A stretch of 13,518 nt of DNA from Verrucomicrobiales bacterium (GTDB taxonomy: Bacteria; Verrucomicrobiota; Verrucomicrobiia; Verrucomicrobiales; Akkermansiaceae): assembly GCA_002729295.1 (NCBI GenBank), contig PBTU01000182.1, positions 1-13,518 of the forward strand, read 5' to 3'. The position numbers and the translations under genes were made by a program. Below, piece by piece: positions 8,201-13,518 of this stretch (position 1 is its first letter; each line of letters starts with the position of its first letter). The notes beneath the pieces are model-generated. The model worked only from the letters and a program-made list of their open reading frames with translations, did not search any database and had not been told where the DNA came from.

Positions 8201-10444
8201 GGAGGTGTCTCCTTCGAAGAACCCGTCACGACATCCTCTGTTGCTCACCTCATCATAAGAAATGCCTCCCGGGGCGCAGATCCCACCATCTACCCCGCTG
8301 CTATTTCCGGACTCAATGCCACCGTCAACCTTGACTTCATCGATCTCCGTGAATGCCGGGGACCACTCTTCTTCCGCGGTGGCTCGACCTACCTTCGCGA
8401 CAGCGTCATCCACATCCCTATCACCGGGGATGGTATTAATATCAAAAAGGGCTACGCCGAAACCATCCGCACCACCTTCCTTGGCAACAACGCCGTGGAC
8501 ACCGATGCGATTGACTACGATGGTGTTACCAACGGAATCATTCGTGATTGCTTCATTTACAATTTCCAGGGCTTCAACAGCGACGGGATTGATACCGGCG
8601 AGCAATGCGTCAACGTCCTCATCGAAGGAAACGGAATTTATTTTAACTCAGATAAAGGCATCTCCGTCGGCCAAGGTTCCTCGGTCATCCTTCGCAAGAA
8701 CCTCATAGTGGGCTGCCCCCAGGGAGTTGGGGTCAAAGACTTCGGCTCCACCATTGAAATCGACCAAAATACCTTCGTCGATTGCACTGAAGCCATCGCA
8801 GTTTTCGAAAAGAACTTCGGTAATGGCGGAGGCCACGCCACCGTGACCAACAACATTATTTTCGGCTCCGATATTCCGGTGTCGGCTGATTCCTTTTCCA
8901 CGGTCATCTCAGATTACAACCTGAGCGATACTCTCGCCATCTCCGGAACGGGCAATCTTTTAGCCAACCCTCTGTTTGTCGATTCAGAAAGCCTCAACTT
9001 CCAGCTTCAACCCGGGTCACCCGCCATCGACACCGGAGATCCACTTCACGACCCCGACCCCGACACCACTCGTGCCGATATGGGCGCAGCTTATCTTTAC
9101 CAGGCCAGCGACTACCCCTTCACGCTGGAACAAACCGTCGTAGTAAACGAAATCCTCTCCAACTCTGGGTCCAACCCGGATTGGATTGAGCTTCACAACC
9201 GAACCAATGCTCCCATCGACATCGGGGGATGGTTCTTAAGCGACAGTGCTACTGACCTTTCCAAATACCGTATCCCGGGCGCCACGATCATCCCAGCCAA
9301 TGGTTTCCTGACCTACTATGAAGACCTCAACTTTGGAACTACCAGCCCCGACCCCAACCGCATCACCGGATTCGCACTCAGCGACGACGGCGAGACAGTC
9401 TACCTCAGCTCGGCCGAAAACGACCAACTCACCGACTATCGTTTCAAGGAGGACTTCGTCGCCTCCCTTCCAGGGGAGACACAGGGCTACCACTACAAGG
9501 ACAGCAGCAATAGTTACAACTTCCTGCCACTTACCACTCCAACTCCTAACGCACCCAATGACGGACCACGTATCGGGCCTATCGTGATCTCGGAAATCAT
9601 GTATCAACCTGCTGGCAACGACGATGCAGAATACCTCGAAATCCTCAATGTGAGCGACCAAGGAGTAACCTTATTCGATTCCGGCTCCAGCACGGCCTGG
9701 CAATTCACTTCCGGAATTGAATATGAATTCCCTGCCGAACTCACCGTGGCTCTCGCTCCTGGAGAGCGGCTCATTCTCGCGCAAAACCTCACCGCATTTA
9801 ACAGCGAGTTTGCCGTGCCTGCAGGGACGCAATTATTGGAATGGACCACCGGGAAATTGTCCAACAGCGGTGAAGCGATTCAACTCGGACGCCCTGGCCC
9901 CCTTGATTCGAGCAACTTCGTCACTTACGTGCGGGTCGACCGCGTCAACTACGACGACGAAGCACCCTGGCTGACTCAACCCGACGGTGCGGGCCCGGCG
10001 CTCACCAAGATTGCAGAGAAAGAATACGGAAACGATTTCATCAACTGGACCTCCTCGACTGCCTCGCCCGGAGACATCGCTCCCGGAGATCGCTACAATG
10101 ATTGGGCCTCGCTCAATGGCGTTTCTTATCAAGACGGTGACGATGATGGCGACGGGCTGACCAGTATAATGGAATATGCTTTGGGCACGAATCCCAATAG
10201 CGCGAACTTCATCCATCCACTCACTGTGACTCCCTCCGGCAGGAGCTATTCGTTGAAATACAATCTCAATCTCCTTCGCCCCGACGTTGACCTTGTGTTA
10301 CAAAGCTCAACCAATCTTCAGGACTGGACTACTCTCACCACGACCCCCTCGATCATCAACGACACCGAGCACACGCGTGAGGCGAATCTTACAACGGGTG
10401 GTCCGAGGCGCTTCCACCGCCTTCAAGTCACCTTGAAGCCTTGA
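5255..10444 (+). CDS. large secreted lamin-tail / CotH kinase-like / beta-helix mosaic protein
   Basis: 1729 residues from ATG 5255, chosen because it gives a clean signal peptide (1-17, ALIIPCLLLPLFGQ); the frame opens at GTG 5204 but would add 17 non-signal residues. Domains in order: lamin-tail 1 (18-135, INEFMAS, DWIELHNPG) interrupted by a jelly-roll-like module (about 140-304) and resumed at 313-350 (ending PTPGAAN); chitobiase/hexosaminidase C-terminal-like (370-437, IHYTLDGSEP); CotH kinase-like (441-795; AYWGVYNIR at 594-602, WRWFLPDMDRTF with Asp713/Asp715); InlB-B-like repeat (831-902); right-handed beta-helix (908-1253, closing GSPAIDTGDP and ADMGAAY); lamin-tail 2 (1293-1435); lamin-tail 3 (1441-1608); DGDDDGDGLTSIMEYALG calcium-type loop (1627-1644); and a C-terminal module (1655-1729, SSTNLQDW to FHRLQVTLKP). 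Probably cell-surface or extracellular. CotH proteins can phosphorylate surface proteins, but activity here is doubtful (see findings). Single gene, 214 nt after the operon. Confidence 0.92.
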   Translation: MKSALIIPCLLLPLFGQVRINEFMASNTRSVPDITDFEDYPDWIELHNPGASAVSLDGYYLSDNPSDRFKWAIPAGASIPAGGYLIVIADSQDAAPGEDFPRGYWPWKDFTVEKYHTNFGLSADGESVVLTQAVGVNTTSFIAEAANWKYLDDGSAQSTQWRARTYNDAPWASGPAPLGYDNAPATEISFGPDSGSKYITSYFRHTFNVADPTIFTGLTLRLLVDDGAVIYLNGEELLRQNMPSGTITSTTRALDSIGGSDETDFDTYQLPPSHLVAGDNVIAVEVHQSSANSSDLGFDLSFEASSFTSVNTIDSVTYGNSVTDISYGRDLTTPTTWQHFVEPTPGAANTTNTVANIRLTSLSASITPTAGLYTNPENIALNTPAGNIHYTLDGSEPNSSSPIYMTPIAISTTTIVRARVFESGKVPGPIATSTYLYGEIFNGLPIVSVAADPETLFGNDIGIYENTHEPVTSGMNEVYKGKDAPGHVEFFPQDSSEGFAVNGGIRIGGENNWGSHDQKALNISLRGKYGDDNLKYDLFPGSGIPNHSAFTLREGGDDWDDAMLRDGMWNSIAEGYLNAETTNFRPSVVFLNGAYWGVYNIRSRWNEEWLFEKYGVSNGEYDHVGYGHFTSDDTTLGAEEGEITEWVELLDFIDNNDINTPADWVFVESRVDLDSFIDFIVSESFANNTSWKHNREFWKAHAPGSKWRWFLPDMDRTFKLDDIDENEFDSMLRNDALLDRIKNQPKFRARLAQRYAAHISTTFNPTRIAAIVDGLGNLITPELARHEDRWPDSIDAAQQARNLQEIKDYTTQRSTSVHAEISSELGIGTAVDMTLAVTGSGSVHLAGIPLSPGVIPIFPNLDATLTAIPAPGFQFDSWAGISGGETTTLNTSDAIAITANFIPASGSVVGGTLASNTTFTLAGSPYTIGDDLIVAGGTTLTVDAGVEIRVKAKRNIRVIGTLNIQGTLGSEITLNGCNGQTWGGVSFEEPVTTSSVAHLIIRNASRGADPTIYPAAISGLNATVNLDFIDLRECRGPLFFRGGSTYLRDSVIHIPITGDGINIKKGYAETIRTTFLGNNAVDTDAIDYDGVTNGIIRDCFIYNFQGFNSDGIDTGEQCVNVLIEGNGIYFNSDKGISVGQGSSVILRKNLIVGCPQGVGVKDFGSTIEIDQNTFVDCTEAIAVFEKNFGNGGGHATVTNNIIFGSDIPVSADSFSTVISDYNLSDTLAISGTGNLLANPLFVDSESLNFQLQPGSPAIDTGDPLHDPDPDTTRADMGAAYLYQASDYPFTLEQTVVVNEILSNSGSNPDWIELHNRTNAPIDIGGWFLSDSATDLSKYRIPGATIIPANGFLTYYEDLNFGTTSPDPNRITGFALSDDGETVYLSSAENDQLTDYRFKEDFVASLPGETQGYHYKDSSNSYNFLPLTTPTPNAPNDGPRIGPIVISEIMYQPAGNDDAEYLEILNVSDQGVTLFDSGSSTAWQFTSGIEYEFPAELTVALAPGERLILAQNLTAFNSEFAVPAGTQLLEWTTGKLSNSGEAIQLGRPGPLDSSNFVTYVRVDRVNYDDEAPWLTQPDGAGPALTKIAEKEYGNDFINWTSSTASPGDIAPGDRYNDWASLNGVSYQDGDDDGDGLTSIMEYALGTNPNSANFIHPLTVTPSGRSYSLKYNLNLLRPDVDLVLQSSTNLQDWTTLTTTPSIINDTEHTREANLTTGGPRRFHRLQVTLKP

Positions 10445-10785
10445 AGAGGAGGGGAAGAAAGGACCTTTAAGCTATCCACGCTGGCGAGCTAGCGCCCCTT
10501 CATGAAGATTTGCTTTCTCTCTCTGCGCGCCCGCGTTGTCTAGTTCAATCCAATCGGGATCTCCTTCGATAGCGGTAATATCCGGATAAGCCCGCACGTT
10601 CGACGCCATGATTTCATTGATTCCAATCTCGGCGAATCCTGACAAAAATGAGCCAATCCAAACAACGAAAACGACCTTCCATTTCGTCCGTCAAAAGCAT
10701 GCCACGACAACAAATTCGTTAAAGAGCATTCCCCCGTTCCTCAAACTTTTAATACATTTCGAAAAGTCTCAACTCCCCCAGCACA
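10445..10785. other. 341-nt convergent intergenic region
   Basis: This gap lies between two convergent genes and has no intact gene. Most of it (10472-10682) is a decayed lamin-tail gene fragment on the minus strand, listed separately. Near the plus-strand gene a short stem can form at 10479-10494 (CGCT/AGCG arms with one G-T pair, small loop). Near the minus-strand gene there is an A/T-rich inverted repeat, ACTTTT (10745-10750) and AAAAGT (10762-10767), with an 11-nt loop. Neither is followed by a T run in the right sense, so no intrinsic terminator is called for either gene. Confidence 0.6.
10472..10682 (-). pseudogene. 5' remnant of a lamin-tail domain secreted protein gene
   Basis: Read on the minus strand from 10678, the frame encodes a signal-peptide-like stretch (KVVFVVWIGSFLSGFA) and then the start of a lamin-tail domain: INEIMASNVRAYPDI and GDPDWIELDNAG. 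Over 32 residues, 22 are identical to the N-terminus of the large lamin-tail/CotH protein at 5255. No start codon lies in this frame, and an in-frame TGA occurs just upstream. An ATG at 10682-10680 is out of frame by one base: removing one G from ATGGAAG would give M-K-V-V-F, a normal secreted start. Similarity stops after about codon 57 and the frame ends at TAG 10474-10472. This indicates a paralogous gene broken by a start-proximal frameshift and loss of its 3' part. It lies 103 nt downstream of the 855-residue gene on the same strand, so it may be the former last member of that operon. Confidence 0.75.
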
Positions 10786-13353
10786 CTACTCTTCCGGAAC
10801 AACCAAACGGTAATAACGATTCGCGTGCTCAATTCCCGGGGCCGAGTCAGTGCGCGGAGGACCGGCGTCGACCCATTGCAGGGTTGAGTTTGGACTCGAA
10901 ATCACCTCCGGAATGAGTGTCCAATCCAATAGATTCGACGAGAATTCCACCTGATACACCTGATCCGGAATGACCTGCCATTCGACAGAAAAAGATCCGG
11001 TGGGAAACACATCCCGGCAATCAGTCGCCGCATCTCCAATTCGCAGAAGATAAAAGGCTGGTAACTGTGCCCTCCGAGTCACTGCAATGTAAAATTCATT
11101 GCCCAACTCACCCGGAATGGTCACTGAAGACTCTGAGCTCATCACCAGCTCTTGACTCAAGTTATACACCTCAATATTCAACGGGATTGGTTGACCACTC
11201 TGCGAGATAGACACCGTCCTCACATCCTCATCCGAAAAAATTATGCGGTAAAAATCAGGCAGATCATCTGAAACCCACCCCAAAGTTGACTCCCCCGCAC
11301 TCACACTCATTGCAGCAGCCGGAACTGAATGAAAAGGATCTTCCAGTCCAGCATTCAAAATCATAAGAAGGTCATAAGGCACGATAAGTTCGTTGCTCAA
11401 TTTAACGATCAAAGATGTATCGGAATCCGCGCGATACGTGAGAATTTGAGGGAGATCAAACCGGCTGTAAAACCCAATGGATAGAGGGTTTCCATTTTCA
11501 AAAACTTCAATCAAGGGATCATATTGATAGCAAGCAAGGGTGAACAACTCCCCCTTAGCCAGATCGACACGATAGTAATCATGCTGATCCGATTCAGGAA
11601 CTGCTTGCAAATGATGATGCGCCAATGACACATGAAGCTCATAACGATCATTGTTCCCCATGGCACCATCCCCACCATCTCTACCCACTTCGATGAAATA
11701 GGTTCCAGGATTTCCCAGTTCAACATCAATAAACGAATCATTTTGAGACCCACTGCCTCTGGCACCGTCGCTGATTTCTGAATCATCGTTCTCGGCTATG
11801 AGATTCCCTTCGCTATCCCGGACCCGGACAAAACTGTCCAAGCTAAACGAGCGGTCAATATCGCAAATCAAGCGACTATTCGGAACACGGGATTTAAAGC
11901 GATAAAGATCTTTGGATCCATCCCCTCCTCCACCTCGCATACTGGTATGCGGCAAGATGGTGGAATCGAGGATATCGCTACTGGCCTCAAGGGACCACTC
12001 CGCCACATCAAGATCCTGGGCTTCTTCCAAAGTATTATTGGGCTCCAGATCAAACCAATCACTCCCCAGCCCTACCTGCCCGGAAACTGTCAACAACCGG
12101 GAACAACCGCCAACCTTCGTCCATCCATAGGCAATCGGATACGCGGTAGCTTCGCTGTCATTTTTTACTTGAGGCTCCATTAAGACATTAGTGGATAATT
12201 CAACTTGATAGGGAGCTAATGCTCCGTCCGTCGTTGCGATCGTCAAAAAATAATCGCCGGATTCCACGGCCGTGAAAGAAAGTCCGGTTTCCTCACCCAC
12301 CACTCCGACTCTCAAGGGATCACGTCTTGGCGACTCCAACAAATAGGAAACCGGACCGCCCCCCGACTTCGACATGATCAAGCTCACCGCCTGATTTCTC
12401 TTAAATGTCATCTGATAGGAATCGCGAGAAAAGCCCTCGGCATTTAACAACTCCCCAATAAGACTGGCTTTCTGAATATTGGAGAACGGTCGCGACTCAT
12501 CAGCAATGAGACGCCCGACCGAAGGTGGAGTCAATTCATCCTCTGGTGAAGAGATCGTAGCTACAAAGTCATAATCCCTCATTCTTGGATTCAAAATCTC
12601 AACAAAAAGCGATTGGTTCGAAGTCACAAAAAACCCGTCAATCAATGCAGTGAGTCCATTCACACCGGAACTGGAGGCCGCCAGCAATTCGCCCAAATTA
12701 TTCCGCAATTTAATATCGAGCTGTTGGGCCTCGGCAGCCAATGAAAGACTCTCTCCAGCACCTAAATCAATCTGAAAAACTTCGATGGATTCTCCTGACT
12801 CTGATCGCAAGGTAATCGACCGATCATGGAATCCCGTGGGCATGAGACCTTGATCAATCAATTGGGCATTCGGAATTGATTCGTTTCCCACCTCGTCAAG
12901 AATCAGATTCAAATTCGCAGAAAAATCAAACGCCACTTCCTCGATTGTCAAAGGCTGTAACCTGACGAAATACCGTCCCGATTTTCCGGCAATCAATGAG
13001 ACTCGATCAGACTCGCCATCGCCAAAAGAACGCTCTTGCAAGATCACTCCTTCGGGATCTTCAACTCTCGCCCGATATCGCCCCAAACCACTTGCCTCAA
13101 AATCAAAAAGCATGGCCTGCCCGCCAATCACCTCCAATGAATACACCCCACCCGGGTTGGGCGCAGACGATGCCAGCGTTCCGGATCGAGTTGATTCAAG
13201 AGCATTCGAAAGCGGAACATCTGAAGACGGCGAAAAGGGCTCCAAAGGAATAACCTGAGAGTATGCCACACCGTTTAATAAACAAACCAAAGCGATCAAA
13301 GATAATGAAACTCCCCTGAAAGGAGTCAATTGATTGGAATTGTTGGCAGTCAT
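10786..13353 (-). CDS. secreted PPC-domain (pre-peptidase C-terminal) repeat protein
   Basis: An 855-residue protein from the ATG at 13353, with a signal peptide of about 33 residues (hydrophobic core LSLIALVCLLNGVA, cleavage after AYSQ). No enzyme motif is seen. Most of it is beta-rich and built of PPC-like sandwich units. The clearest is at about 436-576: EPNNTLEEAQDL, KDLYRFK, SLDSFVRVRDSEGNLIAEND, then PGTYFIEVGRDGGDG. Weaker copies end in strands such as GRYFVRL (126-132), GDYFLTI (366-372) and NEFYIAV (752-758). The C-terminus (from about 785) is the FSSNLLDWTLIP ... NRYYRLVVPEE module also seen in the two neighbouring surface genes. PPC domains usually accompany exported peptidases or act as surface-binding modules; none fixes a role here. 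It follows another minus-strand gene by 10 nt, so it is probably operonic. Base composition looks AT-richer than the plus-strand genes (two sampled 60-nt lines have 25 G/C each). Confidence 0.9.
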   Translation of the reverse strand: MTANNSNQLTPFRGVSLSLIALVCLLNGVAYSQVIPLEPFSPSSDVPLSNALESTRSGTLASSAPNPGGVYSLEVIGGQAMLFDFEASGLGRYRARVEDPEGVILQERSFGDGESDRVSLIAGKSGRYFVRLQPLTIEEVAFDFSANLNLILDEVGNESIPNAQLIDQGLMPTGFHDRSITLRSESGESIEVFQIDLGAGESLSLAAEAQQLDIKLRNNLGELLAASSSGVNGLTALIDGFFVTSNQSLFVEILNPRMRDYDFVATISSPEDELTPPSVGRLIADESRPFSNIQKASLIGELLNAEGFSRDSYQMTFKRNQAVSLIMSKSGGGPVSYLLESPRRDPLRVGVVGEETGLSFTAVESGDYFLTIATTDGALAPYQVELSTNVLMEPQVKNDSEATAYPIAYGWTKVGGCSRLLTVSGQVGLGSDWFDLEPNNTLEEAQDLDVAEWSLEASSDILDSTILPHTSMRGGGGDGSKDLYRFKSRVPNSRLICDIDRSFSLDSFVRVRDSEGNLIAENDDSEISDGARGSGSQNDSFIDVELGNPGTYFIEVGRDGGDGAMGNNDRYELHVSLAHHHLQAVPESDQHDYYRVDLAKGELFTLACYQYDPLIEVFENGNPLSIGFYSRFDLPQILTYRADSDTSLIVKLSNELIVPYDLLMILNAGLEDPFHSVPAAAMSVSAGESTLGWVSDDLPDFYRIIFSDEDVRTVSISQSGQPIPLNIEVYNLSQELVMSSESSVTIPGELGNEFYIAVTRRAQLPAFYLLRIGDAATDCRDVFPTGSFSVEWQVIPDQVYQVEFSSNLLDWTLIPEVISSPNSTLQWVDAGPPRTDSAPGIEHANRYYRLVVPEE

Positions 13354-13358
13354 AAACA

Positions 13359-13365
13359 TCCTTCT
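13359..13365 (-). promoter_or_regulatory. Shine-Dalgarno AGAAGGA that decides the start of the 855-residue gene
   Basis: AGAAGGA on the minus strand ends 5 nt before the ATG at 13353, an ideal distance. An earlier in-frame ATG at 13359-13357 begins with the last base of this motif, so it cannot use it. The start is therefore placed at 13353. The motif overlaps the TAG stop (13366-13364) of the upstream gene, which points to coupled translation. Confidence 0.7.
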
Positions 13366-13518
13366 AAGGTTTTAAAGTTGCGTTGAGTCTGAAAAACCAT
13401 CGCTCTCCTATCGGGAGGGAAATCTCCCGCACCTGAACCCTCCCGATAATCTCAGTCGGAGTAAGGTCAACTCCCTGCCAGGTCTCGAGGTCCAATGATC
13501 GTTCAATGAGCAAATCAA
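13364..13518 (-). CDS. C-terminal end of a secreted protein with the shared TLKP-type tail, truncated by window edge
   Basis: The minus-strand frame from 13516 to TAG (13366-13364) encodes 50 residues and continues beyond the window. The sequence includes IERSLDLETWQGVDL at residues 4-18 and ends in ERWFFRLNATLKP. This is the same pattern as the C-terminus of the large lamin-tail/CotH protein (SSTNLQDW to FHRLQVTLKP) and of the 855-residue PPC protein (FSSNLLDW to YYRLVVPEE). It is therefore the tail of a third exported surface protein; its main domains lie outside the window. The stop lies 10 nt before the start of the PPC gene and overlaps that gene's ribosome site, so the two are likely one operon. 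The match of pattern and the exact stop at TLKP make a chance frame unlikely. Confidence 0.8.
   Translation of the reverse strand, partial: DLLIERSLDLETWQGVDLTPTEIIGRVQVREISLPIGERWFFRLNATLKP

Noticed and set aside
7718..8605. Long antisense open frame (about 295 codons) under the beta-helix region
   Set aside because: It is the mirror of the strongly supported plus-strand coding sequence. Its Gly/Asp/Glu-rich translation shows no domain.
10479..10494. Hairpin after the large gene as an intrinsic terminator
   Set aside because: The stem is short with a G-T pair and no T run follows; it also lies within the pseudogene fragment.
10608..10916. Plus-strand open frame of 102 codons across the intergenic gap
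   Set aside because: It runs antisense through the lamin-tail remnant and the end of the PPC gene, is low-complexity, and lacks a ribosome site.

Overview
The window looks like chromosomal DNA of a Verrucomicrobiota bacterium, or less likely a planctomycete. This rests on the kinds of protein encoded: large secreted lamin-tail/CotH proteins, right-handed beta-helix and pre-peptidase C-terminal (PPC) domains, a secreted PQQ-type beta-propeller, a secreted sugar-isomerase-like TIM barrel, and C-termini of the 'S(S/L)xLxxW ... FxRLxxTLKP' type. No phylogenetic marker gene is present, so this is an inference. No RNA gene, CRISPR array, transposase or attachment site was seen.

Left part, plus strand (3-5040): a probable operon of four genes for exported proteins. 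The first two are HtrA-like trypsin/PDZ proteins in tandem (gap 3 nt). The first is cut by the window edge. The complete one has an intact His-Asp-Ser protease domain followed by a second, degenerate one whose triad is broken (His to Ser, Ser to Cys) and which has a PDZ domain inserted in it. A PQQ-like beta-propeller follows after 2 nt. A secreted xylose-isomerase-like TIM barrel follows after 56 nt. The set suggests periplasmic protein quality control or processing plus carbohydrate-related functions, but substrates cannot be read from sequence.

Middle, plus strand (5255-10444): one 1729-residue secreted mosaic. It holds three lamin-tail domains (the first interrupted by a jelly-roll-like insert), a chitobiase/hexosaminidase C-terminal-like domain, a CotH-kinase-like domain lacking some usual acidic residues, an InlB-B-like repeat, a parallel beta-helix, a DG-rich calcium-type loop and a C-terminal module common in this group.

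Right part, minus strand (13518-10786): the tail of one gene running off the window, then an 855-residue PPC-domain secreted protein 10 nt behind it. Downstream of that, in the convergent intergenic gap, lies a decayed 5' fragment of another lamin-tail gene (10682-10472, minus strand), with a frameshifted start and cut off after about 60 codons. The minus-strand genes look AT-richer than the plus-strand ones. All complete gene products start with a signal peptide, so the window is an exported/surface protein locus. No clearly new multi-gene system is evident. The most notable points are the lamin-tail pseudogene, the conserved but broken second protease domain, and the variant CotH domain.
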